Shown: positions 18,960-28,913 of the stretch, piece after piece
Numbering within the stretch: position 1 is the first letter of the stretch
Layout: each line of letters begins with the position of its first letter
NCBI RefSeq assembly: GCF_000373485.1
Contig: NZ_KB891576.1
Location: forward strand, 496,001-560,000
Source: Dasania marina DSM 21967
GTDB lineage: Bacteria > Pseudomonadota > Gammaproteobacteria > Pseudomonadales > Dasaniaceae
DNA: 64,000 nt
Direction: 5' to 3'
Program-made: the position numbers and the translations under genes
Notes under the pieces: model-generated
Databases searched by the model: none
Seen by the model: only the letters and a program-made list of their open reading frames with translations
Told to the model about the DNA's origin: nothing

Positions 18960-19952
18960 TTACAGCTTTAAAAATTGTTGTGCGTTGTTACTTAAAATAT
19001 TGTGCTTGGCGTCGGCACTCAAGCTGGGGTGTTTTCGAACTAGCTTACCTATCTCCTGCTCACCTAAGGGGAAGGGATAGTCAGAACCCAAAATAACCCG
19101 CTCCTCGCCCATCACTTTCACCAGTAGAGCCAAGGCGTCATCGTTAAATACCGCCGAGTCCACATAAAATCTATCGACATAGCTAGAAGGTAAGTTAGGG
19201 CAATCTTCGCGCACGATATCGCGATGCGTCCACGCGTTATCAACCCGGCCTAATAAAAAGGCAAAACTGCCGCCACCGTGGGCAAAGCATAGGCGCAAGC
19301 TTTTTGGCAGCCGTTCAAAGGCGCCCGACATAATCAGCGATAAAATAGATAGCTGCGTTTCTGCAGGCATAGACACCAACCAAGGCAGCATATACTTAGG
19401 CATGCGTTCTTTCGCCATCATATCCCAAGGGTGCACTAACACCGCAGCATCAACACTGGCGCAGTGCTGTAAAAAAGTCAGTATGCCTTCGTCATCTAAG
19501 TTTTTTAAACCGACGTGGTTACCAATTTGTACACCCAAGTGGCCATTAGCCATACAGCGGCTTACTTCGGCGCAAGCCTCATCTATATCTTGCAAAGGCA
19601 CCTGGCATAGCGCCTTTAAACGCTGGGGGTTGTGGCTGCAAATTTCTAAAGCCGCGTCGTTAAATAATCTTGCGCAATCGGCGGCTTGCTGTGCGGGGCG
19701 CTCATAAGCAAACAATACCGGAGTTGCTGACATCACTTGTATATCAACGCTATGTTTATCCATTTCCTCTATACGCACCGCTGGGTTCCAGCAGGCTTCA
19801 TAAACGGGGCGAAATTCTTTATCGCCAACCATAATCATGGCTTTACCGGCTTCAGTGTGACGCATAGACGGCCAATCGGGGGTACCGAATCGCTGCGCTA
19901 GGTCTGGCCATGTTTCGGGTAGAAAATGGCTGTGTAAATCTATTGTTTTCAT
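18960..19952 (-). CDS. nbaD: 2-amino-3-carboxymuconate-6-semialdehyde decarboxylase (ACMSD)
   Basis: 330 residues, amidohydrolase-2 family, the usual ACMSD length. It removes CO2 from the ring-opened product of 3-hydroxyanthranilate dioxygenase, giving 2-aminomuconate semialdehyde and diverting it from quinolinate. The metal site is visible: His7/His9 in DLHSHF, a His in VLVHPWDMM, a His in CFAHGGGSF and the Asp in [11 protein letters not shown]. The ATG lies 3 bp after the dioxygenase stop, so the two are tightly coupled, as expected because the intermediate cyclises spontaneously. Name follows the nba genes of Pseudomonas fluorescens. Confidence 0.95.
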   Translation of the reverse strand: MKTIDLHSHFLPETWPDLAQRFGTPDWPSMRHTEAGKAMIMVGDKEFRPVYEACWNPAVRIEEMDKHSVDIQVMSATPVLFAYERPAQQAADCARLFNDAALEICSHNPQRLKALCQVPLQDIDEACAEVSRCMANGHLGVQIGNHVGLKNLDDEGILTFLQHCASVDAAVLVHPWDMMAKERMPKYMLPWLVSMPAETQLSILSLIMSGAFERLPKSLRLCFAHGGGSFAFLLGRVDNAWTHRDIVREDCPNLPSSYVDRFYVDSAVFNDDALALLVKVMGEERVILGSDYPFPLGEQEIGKLVRKHPSLSADAKHNILSNNAQQFLKL

Positions 19953-19955
19953 GGT

Positions 19956-20492
<537 letters not shown>

Positions 20493-20500
20493 TTAAATTT

Positions 20501-20926
20501 TTATAGGGGCTTGTAAGCCACTGCTTTAATTTCTATTAATAAATGTGGATGCGGTAATTGGTGCACAGCGACGGTGGTTCTGGTAGGCCCGCTTTCAGTA
20601 AAATACTCAGCATAGGTTTCGTTGTAACCGGCAAAGTCATTCATATTAACTAGGTAAGTGCTCATTTCCACCAAGTCATCTAAGCTGGCACCGGCCTCTT
20701 GTAATATATCGCGGATATTATCGATAACGGCACGAGTTTGCGCGCGTATGTCTAAATTAGTGGCGCCCATGTCATCGACTTCCACACCGTCAAAACTATT
20801 GTCGGCACGGCGCGAGCTAGTGCCCGACACAAAAATAAAATCACCGGCGCGCTTATAGTGAGGAAAACGGCCTCGGGGTTTAGCCTTACCCGCTATAACT
20901 TGGCTATCGATTATTTTCTTGCTCAT
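20501..20926 (-). CDS. nbaF: 2-aminomuconate deaminase (RidA/YjgF family)
   Basis: 141 residues with the RidA trimer fold. Family marks include [11 protein letters not shown] near residues 31-41, [24 protein letters not shown], and the C-terminal [24 protein letters not shown] with the conserved arginine. RidA proteins often deaminate reactive enamines; the placement between dioxygenase and 4-oxalocrotonate decarboxylase assigns it to 2-aminomuconate to 4-oxalocrotonate plus ammonia. A generic RidA role cannot be excluded on sequence alone, but the operon makes this the best call. Confidence 0.88.
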   Translation of the reverse strand: MSKKIIDSQVIAGKAKPRGRFPHYKRAGDFIFVSGTSSRRADNSFDGVEVDDMGATNLDIRAQTRAVIDNIRDILQEAGASLDDLVEMSTYLVNMNDFAGYNETYAEYFTESGPTRTTVAVHQLPHPHLLIEIKAVAYKPL

Positions 20927-20947
20927 GGTTACGCCCTTTATTAATAC

Positions 20948-21718
20948 TTACACTGCAACAGAAATTTCTGCGACACCTAACCGTTCTATTTCTAAGCGCA
21001 CATGCACGCTGGGTTTTAAGGCCTCGGCCGCAGTAGCGGCTCCTGCTAACACTATCCAGCCACTCTCTAACACCATACCTGCAGCCGCGGCCAAACGCGC
21101 AGCCGCCACTAACGAGCGATAAGGGTTACCCATAATCGCCGCCGACGAGCCTATTTGTACCGGCTCGCCATCAAAGCTCATGGCCATACCTAAATTACTT
21201 AAATCACAATCGGGGCTTTGCCATGCGCCTATCACCACACCCGATGATGAAGAGTTATCGGCCACTACATCTTGCAAAGAAAACTTAAAATTTTCATAGC
21301 GCGAATCAATAATCTCCATGGCCGGCGCCACCGCTTCTACTGCGGCCATCGCTTCCAATAAGCTCACTTCGCCACTCAGCGGGCGCTTTAAACGAAAAGC
21401 AATTTCTGGCTCTATTCTGGGGTGCACATAATTTTTTAAATTAAGCTCCGCGCCCTCTTCCAATAACATGGTATTGGTTAGGCGACCCCAAATTAAATCG
21501 TCTACTCCCATTTGAATCATTTTTGCACGGCTGGTAAAACCCATTTTTATACCGATTAAGCGCTCGCCACGCTCTAAGCGTCTGGCTATAGATTGCGCCT
21601 GTACTTGATAGGCCTCATCCAAACTCAGAGGGTAACCATTTTCGGATAACTGGCTAATGGCCTGCGCATTGTTAGCGGCGCTATCAACTATTTCTGCTAC
21701 TACTGCTATATCTATCAT
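20948..21718 (-). CDS. nbaG: 4-oxalocrotonate decarboxylase
   Basis: 256 residues, the same superfamily as 2-keto-4-pentenoate hydratase (DmpH/DmpE pair). Decarboxylase-type features are GERLIGIKMGFTSRAKMIQMGV and the metal-binding region PRIEPEIAFRLKR with the paired glutamates. It would produce 2-oxopent-4-enoate, which the neighbouring hydratase uses. It starts 17 bp after the hydratase stop. Assignment to decarboxylase rather than hydratase rests on resemblance to the DmpH/NbaG group and on the neighbour fitting the hydratase better. Confidence 0.88.
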   Translation of the reverse strand: MIDIAVVAEIVDSAANNAQAISQLSENGYPLSLDEAYQVQAQSIARRLERGERLIGIKMGFTSRAKMIQMGVDDLIWGRLTNTMLLEEGAELNLKNYVHPRIEPEIAFRLKRPLSGEVSLLEAMAAVEAVAPAMEIIDSRYENFKFSLQDVVADNSSSSGVVIGAWQSPDCDLSNLGMAMSFDGEPVQIGSSAAIMGNPYRSLVAAARLAAAAGMVLESGWIVLAGAATAAEALKPSVHVRLEIERLGVAEISVAV

Positions 21719-21735
21719 TGTATAAACTGCCCTAT

Positions 21736-22524
21736 TTATTCCTGTGCGAATGCCGCTCTAACTGAACCCAAGCCGGATATTCTCGCTTCAAAAACATCAC
21801 CCGCCTGCACCGTCACCATAGGCCCTAACGCGCCGGTTAATAATATATCTCCCGCCTTTAAGGGCGAGCCATTGCTAACCATGGTTTTAGCCAGCCACAC
21901 AGCTGCATTTAAAGGATGGCCTAAACAAGCCAAACCCGCCCCTACCGAAACTTGCTCACCGCGGCGTTCCATCATCATGCCGCATAAACGCAAATCTAAG
22001 TCTTGTAATTTTTTAGGCTCATTACCCAATACAAATAAACCGGAAGAGGCATTATCGGCAATAGTATCGACGATATTGATATCCCAATTAGCAATACGAC
22101 TACCGACTATCTCTATCGCCGGCAAGGCATAGGCTACCGCCGAAATCACATCCACCACGGTAGGATTTTCTACGTTAATATCACGGCCTAATACCAGTGC
22201 CACTTCGGCCTCTACCTTGGGTTGCAACACCGCATCCATGGCAATTTTTTCGCCATCGGCTATGGCCATATCGGCATACAACATGCCGAAGTCGGGCTGA
22301 TCGACCCCTAGCTGTGCTTGCACAGACTTAGAGGTTAAACCAATTTTGCAGCCCACTACGCGCCTACCCTGAGTCTGCCAATGCTCGGCATTCAGTTTTT
22401 GCACTGCGTAAGCCGAGGCTAAATCTAACTCAGGTAAAAGATCGCGTACTGGCGCACAGGTTTCACCTTTTTCATAGGCAGACCTAATTCGTAATGCTGC
22501 TGTCTTTATATTTTCTTGCGTCAC
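21736..22524 (-). CDS. nbaH: 2-oxopent-4-enoate hydratase
   Basis: 262 residues, MhpD/DmpE-like. It adds water to 2-oxopent-4-enoate to give 4-hydroxy-2-oxovalerate for the aldolase at 11.7 kb. Motifs include [27 protein letters not shown], the metal-binding [14 protein letters not shown] with its glutamates, and [11 protein letters not shown]. It lies 16 bp after the semialdehyde dehydrogenase gene and 17 bp before the decarboxylase gene. These two enzymes form a complex in related pathways. Confidence 0.9.
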   Translation of the reverse strand: MTQENIKTAALRIRSAYEKGETCAPVRDLLPELDLASAYAVQKLNAEHWQTQGRRVVGCKIGLTSKSVQAQLGVDQPDFGMLYADMAIADGEKIAMDAVLQPKVEAEVALVLGRDINVENPTVVDVISAVAYALPAIEIVGSRIANWDINIVDTIADNASSGLFVLGNEPKKLQDLDLRLCGMMMERRGEQVSVGAGLACLGHPLNAAVWLAKTMVSNGSPLKAGDILLTGALGPMVTVQAGDVFEARISGLGSVRAAFAQE

Positions 22525-22540
22525 AATTATTTCCGTTTCT

Positions 22541-24034
22541 TTAGTCTAATTTGATACAAATATTCATAGGCTCAGAATAAAAACTGAGCGAGTGTGCACC
22601 ACCTTCACGGCCTATGCCCGATAACTTCACGCCACCAAAGGGCGTGCGCAAGTCACGTAGATACCAAGTGTTAACCCACACGATGCCGGTTTCCATTTGC
22701 GGGGCTACGCGATGCGCTCTTTGTAAGTTAGTAGTCCAAACCGTTGCCGCCAAACCATATTCGCTATCGTTAGCCATGGCCACGGCTTCTGCTTCGGTAT
22801 CGAAAGGCGCGATATGGCAGATAGGGCCAAACACTTCTTCTTTTATACAGCGGGCCGTTTCCGGTAGGCCGGTAATAATCGTGGGCTGCACAAACGCCCC
22901 TTGGTCGCGGGCATCACCAAAGATAGGCACACCACCGCCGGTAATCACGGTGGCACCTTCGTCTTTGGCTAATTGATAATAGGACAACACTTTTTGTTGA
23001 TGCTTATGGGAGATTAATGGCCCCATATCGGTGCTAGCATCTTGCGGCCAATCGATACGTAGCGCTTCAGCTTTTTCTTTTAGGGCGGCAACAAATTTGT
23101 CAAAGATAGGGCGCTGCACATAAACCCGCTCGGTACACAGGCAAACTTGACCACCGTTAGTAAATACCGATTTAGCGGTGCCGGCGACTGCCGCCTCAAA
23201 ATCGGCATCGTCAAAAATAATCGCGGCGTTTTTGCCTCCCAACTCAAAGGATAAGGATTTCACATTATCCGCCGCCGCTTTCATAATCGCACTACCAGTA
23301 CCCGACTCGCCGGTAAAGGTTATCGCATCTATGCCGCTGTGCTGGCTTAAAAATTCACCCGCCGAGTTAGGGCCAAAACCGTGTACTAAATTAAAGGCAC
23401 CGGCAGGCACCCCCGCTTCGTGCATTACTTCCGCTAATAAAGTGGCGGTAGCTGGGGTATCTTCCGAGGGCTTGGCGATAACGGCATTGCCCACCGCCAT
23501 GGCCGGTGCCAGCTTCCAGGTTAATAATAGTAAGGGTAGGTTCCAGGGGGCGATAACCGCCACTACACCTAGCGGCTTATTCACCGAGTAATTTAAGGCT
23601 TGCTGGCCATCGGCGGTATCGGTTTTAAAACACTCCCCCGAACGCGCCTTGGCTAGGTCGGCAAATACGCGAAAGTTAGCCGCACCGCGGGGTATATCGA
23701 TATTACTAGCCTGCCACAGCGACTTGCCGGTATCGGCCATCTCTGCCGCCACAAACTCATCAAAGCGGGCCTCTATACCATCGGCCACTTTGTGCATAAG
23801 CGCACTGCGCGCATTATCACTAAGCTGGCCCCACTCGCCGGTTAAGGCAGCTTTGGCTGCCACTACCGCCTCATCGACCAATCCTAAGGTTGCTTCAGAG
23901 ACGCGGTTAATTTCACTGCCATCTACCGGATTAATATTGGCAAAGTGCCGGCCAGAATCGACAAAGCGACCGCCTATGTAATTTTGTAACACGCCACCTA
24001 GGTGCGGGATTTGCTGTTTATTGCTTACTGACAT
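22541..24034 (-). CDS. nbaE: 2-aminomuconate 6-semialdehyde dehydrogenase
   Basis: 497 residues, aldehyde dehydrogenase superfamily. It oxidises 2-aminomuconate semialdehyde to 2-aminomuconate with NAD+. The general base Glu264 lies in LELGGKNAA, the catalytic Cys298 in [10 protein letters not shown], and the oxyanion Asn in [13 protein letters not shown]. The C-terminal [13 protein letters not shown] segment is typical of the hydroxymuconic/aminomuconic semialdehyde subgroup. It is the first gene of the operon, divergent from the LysR regulator across about 300 bp. A 2-hydroxymuconic semialdehyde specificity would be the alternative, but the HAO-ACMSD context favours the amino compound. Confidence 0.94.
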   Translation of the reverse strand: MSVSNKQQIPHLGGVLQNYIGGRFVDSGRHFANINPVDGSEINRVSEATLGLVDEAVVAAKAALTGEWGQLSDNARSALMHKVADGIEARFDEFVAAEMADTGKSLWQASNIDIPRGAANFRVFADLAKARSGECFKTDTADGQQALNYSVNKPLGVVAVIAPWNLPLLLLTWKLAPAMAVGNAVIAKPSEDTPATATLLAEVMHEAGVPAGAFNLVHGFGPNSAGEFLSQHSGIDAITFTGESGTGSAIMKAAADNVKSLSFELGGKNAAIIFDDADFEAAVAGTAKSVFTNGGQVCLCTERVYVQRPIFDKFVAALKEKAEALRIDWPQDASTDMGPLISHKHQQKVLSYYQLAKDEGATVITGGGVPIFGDARDQGAFVQPTIITGLPETARCIKEEVFGPICHIAPFDTEAEAVAMANDSEYGLAATVWTTNLQRAHRVAPQMETGIVWVNTWYLRDLRTPFGGVKLSGIGREGGAHSLSFYSEPMNICIKLD

Positions 24035-24163
24035 ACTGTGCCTATATTGCTAATTCTAGGGCTAGCACGGTGATGGCTGGCCTGTGTAACCGTGTTGCCA
24101 CGGAGGAATTGAACAAACTCTAAGCCAGATACCCATAATGTAAAAATAGTTTTTTATAGATTT

Positions 24164-24185
24164 GATATATACTTTTTTATATATC
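24164..24185. promoter_or_regulatory. Candidate operator between nbaE and the LysR gene
   Basis: A perfect inverted repeat, GATATATA-N6-TATATATC, lies in the AT-rich divergent region. LysR-type regulators usually bind a dyad of this size near the promoter they share with their target. The assignment is inference from position and symmetry. Confidence 0.45.
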
Positions 24186-24331
24186 TCTGCATAAACATAA
24201 AAAACACTTAAATATATTGAATAAGCGGTTGCTATAACTTTTAAATTATACTTAAATCGGTCAAATTATAAGCTGATAAGTCGCCGAGCAGCAGCTAACC
24301 TTCCTCTACAGAGATTCTAAAGAGATCCGCC

Positions 24332-25294
24332 ATGACCCCCGACAGCCTAGAAAGACACTTCGTTTCTCGCTTAAAAATCAAGCACTTACGCTTGCTAGTC
24401 ACGGTAGGCGAGCAAAAAAATATCTTTAAAGCGGCGCAAATCATGAATATGGCGCAGCCTGCCGCGACCAAGACCATACGCAATATAGAGACCGCCTTGG
24501 ATATGTCGTTATTTGACCGTTCTTCGCGAGGGGTCTCCCCCACCCCCTATGGCGAAGTCATCATCAAACACGCCAAGCTAATACTGTCGCAAATAAAGCA
24601 TGTCAGCGAAGAGCTAATATCCATACAAGAGGGTATCTCCGGCAAGGTCAGCATAGGCACACTACTAGCCGCCAGCCCCACCCTGCTGCCCAAAAGCCTA
24701 GCCACCTTAAAGCGGGAACGCGGCAATATTTCAATTTCAGTGATAGAGGGCACCAATGATATGCTGTTGCCCAGTTTGGAAATGGGCGACATAGACATAG
24801 TGGTAGGCCGCCTGCCCGAAATACAAGAGAACGAACGCTTAAAATCAGAAGTGCTGTACTACGAGCCCATAGCCATCGTTGCCCGCAAAGACCACCCACT
24901 AAGCAAAAAAGAAAAACTATCGCTAAAAGATTTAGTGAACGAGCAATGGATACTGCCCTCAGAAGGCACCACCCTGCGCCGGGAAATTGATAATGCCTTT
25001 CACAAAGAAGGCCTTAACGTGCCGCAAAACTGCATAGAGTGCGTGTCTATATTAACCAACCGCACCTTGTTATTAGAAACGGATATGGTCGCCGCCATGC
25101 CCTACCAAGTGATACGCAGTTATGAGGATATGGGGCTACTCACCCAGCTGCCCATTAAAATACAGGCGGCACTGGGGCCGGTAGGTTTTACCGTACGTGC
25201 CAATATCGAACTAACTCCTGCAGCCAATTATTTTTTAACTATTTTAAAAAGTACCGCACAACAATTAGAAGACGACAAAGACATCACTCACTAA
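24332..25294 (+). CDS. LysR-family transcriptional regulator
   Basis: 320 residues. The winged helix-turn-helix occupies about residues 15-75 (IKHLRLLVTVGEQKNIFKAAQIMNMAQPAATKTIRNIE), slightly later than usual because of an N-terminal extension. The rest is the periplasmic-binding-like effector domain, in style closest to the GbpR/PcaQ group that senses sugars or aromatic acids. It is divergent from the seven-gene nba operon and probably regulates it, with an aromatic intermediate as inducer. It is followed 9 bp later by acuI on the same strand. The target assignment is by neighbourhood. Confidence 0.92.
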   Translation: MTPDSLERHFVSRLKIKHLRLLVTVGEQKNIFKAAQIMNMAQPAATKTIRNIETALDMSLFDRSSRGVSPTPYGEVIIKHAKLILSQIKHVSEELISIQEGISGKVSIGTLLAASPTLLPKSLATLKRERGNISISVIEGTNDMLLPSLEMGDIDIVVGRLPEIQENERLKSEVLYYEPIAIVARKDHPLSKKEKLSLKDLVNEQWILPSEGTTLRREIDNAFHKEGLNVPQNCIECVSILTNRTLLLETDMVAAMPYQVIRSYEDMGLLTQLPIKIQAALGPVGFTVRANIELTPAANYFLTILKSTAQQLEDDKDITH

Positions 25295-25303
25295 AGGCCT
25301 ATT

Positions 25304-26311
25304 ATGACTCAAACTGCGAACCTACCCTTTAACGCAATCGTCGCCGAAGAAATTGACGGAAAACCCCGCTCCGCACTCATAAGCATTAGCCTTAACGAGC
25401 TACCCGACGAAGACGTGCTGGTGCAAGTCGCCTACTCCACCCTCAATTATAAAGATGGCTTAGCGGTATCCGGCAAAGGCCGCATCTGCCGCAGCCTGCC
25501 CTTGATTTGCGGCATAGACTTGGCCGGCACCGTCGTAGAATCAAAAAATTCAAGCTTTAAAGCCGGCGATAAAGTACTGGTAAACGGCTTTGGCTTATCC
25601 GAAATACACAACGGCGGCTACAGCCAATTTCAACGTCTAAAAGCCGAGTGGCTGGTGCGCGTGCCTGCGGCCTTTACCCTAGAACAAAGCATGGCCCTAG
25701 GCACCGCCGGTTATACCGCCATGCTCTGCGTGCAAGCCATACAAGATCACGGCATCAAACCTGAACATGGACCAATACTCGTCACCGGCGCCGCTGGCGG
25801 CGTAGGCTCGGTGGCCATTAGCCTACTCAGCAAACTGGGGTACTCGGTGACAGCCGTTACCGGCCGTGTAGAAAACAGTAGTGAATTTTTAACAGCGCTA
25901 GGTGCCAGTAGTATTCTTAGCCGCGCCGAATTTGTCCGCGACTGTAAACCGCTGGAACGCGAAACTTGGGCCGCTGCCATAGACACCGTAGGCGATAAAT
26001 TACTGGCCACGGTACTCAGCCAAATAAAGTATGAAGGCCTAGTAGCGGCCTGTGGCTTAGCGGGCGGCATCAACCTACCCACCACGGTTATGCCCTTTAT
26101 TTTACGCGGGGTAACCTTGCGCGGCATAGATTCAGTCATGGCCTCACAACCACGCAGGCAACGGGCCTGGGATACACTGGCACAATTAACTGATATTGCC
26201 GCGCTAGAAAAAATTTACCGCATAGAGCCTATGTCAAAGCTGCCTGAATTAGCCCAGCAAATTATCGCCGGTGAAATTCAAGGCCGCATTGTTATAGATG
26301 TAAACCAATAA
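25304..26311 (+). CDS. acuI: Acrylyl-CoA reductase-type MDR oxidoreductase (AcuI/YhdH)
   Basis: 335 residues, zinc-free medium-chain dehydrogenase/reductase. The N-terminal GroES-like domain has YSTLNYKDGLAVSGKG, a typical AcuI/YhdH segment, and the Rossmann domain has VTGAAGGVGSVA near residue 155. Family members reduce acryloyl-CoA to propionyl-CoA with NADPH, either in DMSP breakdown or as a detoxifying step. Start ATG is 9 bp after the LysR stop. No dmd or acu partner genes are seen nearby, so a general reactive-enoyl-CoA clearing role is as likely as DMSP use. Confidence 0.87.
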   Translation: MTQTANLPFNAIVAEEIDGKPRSALISISLNELPDEDVLVQVAYSTLNYKDGLAVSGKGRICRSLPLICGIDLAGTVVESKNSSFKAGDKVLVNGFGLSEIHNGGYSQFQRLKAEWLVRVPAAFTLEQSMALGTAGYTAMLCVQAIQDHGIKPEHGPILVTGAAGGVGSVAISLLSKLGYSVTAVTGRVENSSEFLTALGASSILSRAEFVRDCKPLERETWAAAIDTVGDKLLATVLSQIKYEGLVAACGLAGGINLPTTVMPFILRGVTLRGIDSVMASQPRRQRAWDTLAQLTDIAALEKIYRIEPMSKLPELAQQIIAGEIQGRIVIDVNQ

Positions 26312-26340
26312 ACCCCAATAAAACTACAGAGGGAGATAAC

Positions 26341-26781
26341 ATGAGCTGGACTGTTTACTTATCCGGAGAGATACACAGCGATTGGCGCGAGCAAATTATT
26401 GCTGGTGCCGAAAAACTACAACTACCCATTACCTTTACCTCCGCCGTTACCGACCACGATAGCAGCGATGCCGCCGGTGACCACCTAGGCAAAACCGACA
26501 GCAACTTTTGGCGCGATCATCAATCCGCCAAAGTGAATGCCATACGCATTAAAAACCTTATTGAGCAGGCCGATATTGCCGTCATCCGTTTTGGCGATAA
26601 ATACAAACAGTGGAACACCGCCTTTGATGCCGGTTATTGCGCCGCCTTGGGCACGCCCTATATCACTCTGCACAGCGAAGATATTATTCACCCCTTAAAA
26701 GAAGTGAATGCCGCTGCGCAGGCTTGGGCGCAAACACCCGCGCAAGTAGTAGAGATTTTACGCTACAGTACCATCCAATAA
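26341..26781 (+). CDS. ytoQ: YtoQ-family protein
   Basis: 146 residues, full-length YtoQ. Diagnostic segments are VYLSGEIHSDWREQI at the N-terminus, TSAVTDHDSSD, FWRDHQSAKVNAIRI, RFGDKYKQWNTAFDAGYCAALG and the C-terminal VVEILRY. The fold is like nucleoside 2-deoxyribosyltransferase, but the biochemical role is not established. A GGGAGA site precedes the ATG. It lies 29 bp after acuI and 26 bp before the exported methyltransferase-like gene, so the four genes from LysR onward may be one transcript. Confidence 0.9.
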   Translation: MSWTVYLSGEIHSDWREQIIAGAEKLQLPITFTSAVTDHDSSDAAGDHLGKTDSNFWRDHQSAKVNAIRIKNLIEQADIAVIRFGDKYKQWNTAFDAGYCAALGTPYITLHSEDIIHPLKEVNAAAQAWAQTPAQVVEILRYSTIQ

Positions 26782-26807
26782 ATCATTAAGCACAATAAGG
26801 ACGGCTT

Positions 26808-27665
26808 ATGCACACGTTTATATCACTATCGTTAAGCTTACTGCTGCTAGCTAGCAACGCCGTGAGCCAAACACAAAATAAAGATTACGAACGGCAAAAA
26901 ATTAACGAGAAAAAATTAAAAACGGTATTAGCACAGCAAAGTGATGCCGTAAAAGCGCGCTATACCTATAGACACCCTTTTGAAACGCTGATGTTTTTTG
27001 GCATTAAACCCGGTATGACTGTTGTCGAAGTGTTACCCTATAGCGGTTGGTATAGCAAAATATTAGCCGCTTACCTGGGTAAAGAAGGGCATATTATTGC
27101 CGCAGATTACCAGCCAGCACTATGGCAGCACTTTTCATGGGCAGATGCGGAATATATACAACAGCGCCAACAAGACACCTTAGAGTTTACCAACAGGATT
27201 ACGCAATGGCAGCCGCTTAACACCCCTAAAGCCAGTGCTTATACCTTTGACGCTATGCCGGCAAACTTATCCAATAGCGTCGATGCAGTATTGTTTATAC
27301 GCGCCCTGCACAACCTTGCCCGCTTTAACGCCGAGTTTCACTACCTAGATCAAGCGTTCAGTGAATCCTACCGCATACTCAAACCCGGCGGCATAGTGGG
27401 TATAGTGCAACACGAAACATCACAGGCGAATGCCGATGGCGGCAATGGTTATTTAAACCGCATGCAAGTGATACGGACTATGGAAAAAGCCGGCTTTACC
27501 CTGCAGGCGGAAAGCAATATTAACAGCAATCCCAAAGACCAACCCTCGGCCAATGAGGAAGTTTGGCGTTTACCGCCCAGCTTAGACGTAAAGGATGAGG
27601 CCTTACGGCAGCGTTACCTGGCGATAGGGGAATCTAATCGTATGACATTGTTGTTTAAAAAATAA
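26808..27665 (+). CDS. Exported SAM-methyltransferase-like protein (COG4798 type)
   Basis: 285 residues. An N-terminal signal peptide (residues 1-20, ending near SNAVS) is followed by a class I methyltransferase-like domain: TLMFFGIKPGMTVVEVLPYSGWYSKILAAYLG (motif I region), then FTFDAMP-like and ESYRILKPGGIVGIVQHE (post-motif). The motif I sequence has VEVLPYSGW in place of the canonical DxGxGxG. Such proteins are common in marine Gammaproteobacteria, often with a periplasmic signal, and their substrate is unknown; a SAM-using enzyme in the periplasm is hard to explain. It ends the acuI-ytoQ run. Confidence 0.78.
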   Translation: MHTFISLSLSLLLLASNAVSQTQNKDYERQKINEKKLKTVLAQQSDAVKARYTYRHPFETLMFFGIKPGMTVVEVLPYSGWYSKILAAYLGKEGHIIAADYQPALWQHFSWADAEYIQQRQQDTLEFTNRITQWQPLNTPKASAYTFDAMPANLSNSVDAVLFIRALHNLARFNAEFHYLDQAFSESYRILKPGGIVGIVQHETSQANADGGNGYLNRMQVIRTMEKAGFTLQAESNINSNPKDQPSANEEVWRLPPSLDVKDEALRQRYLAIGESNRMTLLFKK

Positions 27666-27768
27666 CTCACTAAATTTTATTTTAAAATAACGGCTAATAT
27701 AGATACAAAAATAGTCTAGCCCCTTTATCAAGCGGGGCTACAGTTTTACCTTTCATCAGGCCTTGCCC

Positions 27769-28854
27769 ATGTCCTCACCTAAACCTTCATCGGCCAACAA
27801 ACCCGGCATGCTGGCAAAGATTCGCCCACTATTATCGCTAAGCGATCATAAGCGCCCTTGGGGCGCCCATGTAACGGTCGCTTTGGCTGTAGGGCTACCG
27901 GTAATTATAGGCGCTTGGTTTGATAATTTTGCAATAGGTAGCGCGGCAAGCATAGGTGGCTTAGCCAGCCTCTATCTACGGCAAACACCGCTATCACATC
28001 GAATGATCACCATGGCGCTGGTAAGCTTTGGCTTCTGCGCCAGTTTTACTCTGTCTCTGCTAGCGGGATTCAACCCGTGGACAATAGTAGCAGCACTAGG
28101 CTTTGTGGCCTTCTGGGCAACCTTTATCAGTCGCTATTTTGCAGTGCCGCCGCCAGGTAGTTTCTTTTTTATCACGGTGGCCTGTATAGCCAGCGCAATA
28201 CCGTTTGATCTCTCTTTATTACCGCAGCGAGCAGGCCTGCTACTATTTGGCTGTATGGGCGCAAGCGTACTGACCTTGTCGTACAGCCTTTTACAATTGC
28301 TGAGCGGCCACACCAGTGGCATACACTCAGCTGAGCCCACCGAACCCAGAGTCGTCGCCATTTTATTGGAGTCAGCGACTATTGCGGTTTTTATTGCGGC
28401 CAGTTATCTATTAGCGCTGTGGCTGGGCTTCGACAAGCCCTACTGGGCACCTATCTCTTGTGCCGCCATTCTGCAAGGCGCGAGCTTTCGTGCTATTCGC
28501 CATCGCAATATACATAGAATTATGGGCACCGCGATAGGTTTGGGGCTAACCTGGGGACTGTTCTCGCTAAGCCCAGGGCCATGGACATTAGCGCTGTCAA
28601 TTATCGTACTGATTTTTATCATCGAACTATTGGTAACCCGCAATTATGGTTTCGCCGTTATTTTTATAACCCCGCTCACCATTATTTTAGCCGAATCGGA
28701 AAGCGCATCATTGCACATAAACCAATTAGTACTACAGCGCATGACTGATGTAATACTGGGCTGCTCGGTTGGCTATGTAGGCGGCTGGTTTTTGTATCAC
28801 CAAAAAGCCTACCGCCTCCTAGAGCAGCATTTACTGCACTTGTTTGAAAAATAA
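27769..28854 (+). CDS. FUSC-like inner-membrane protein
   Basis: 361 residues from ATG 27769 (a TTG two codons earlier is possible). It has two blocks of about five to six hydrophobic segments, residues 35-170 and 200-340, separated by a short hydrophilic linker (HTSGIHSAEPTEPRV). The repeated HVTVALAVGLPVIIGAW and the second-half IGLGLTWGLFSL pattern match fusaric-acid-resistance/aromatic-acid-exporter (FUSC) membrane domains, though it lacks a large cytoplasmic domain. It may export toxic aromatic acids, which would suit a region devoted to aromatic catabolism. It converges on ybbP with a 59-bp gap. Confidence 0.75.
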   Translation: MSSPKPSSANKPGMLAKIRPLLSLSDHKRPWGAHVTVALAVGLPVIIGAWFDNFAIGSAASIGGLASLYLRQTPLSHRMITMALVSFGFCASFTLSLLAGFNPWTIVAALGFVAFWATFISRYFAVPPPGSFFFITVACIASAIPFDLSLLPQRAGLLLFGCMGASVLTLSYSLLQLLSGHTSGIHSAEPTEPRVVAILLESATIAVFIAASYLLALWLGFDKPYWAPISCAAILQGASFRAIRHRNIHRIMGTAIGLGLTWGLFSLSPGPWTLALSIIVLIFIIELLVTRNYGFAVIFITPLTIILAESESASLHINQLVLQRMTDVILGCSVGYVGGWFLYHQKAYRLLEQHLLHLFEK

Positions 28855-28913
28855 TTCATCGTGCGTCGCAAGCCACGCCTTTTTCTAGTTTTTTCCCCAA
28901 GCTTGCTTAAAGT

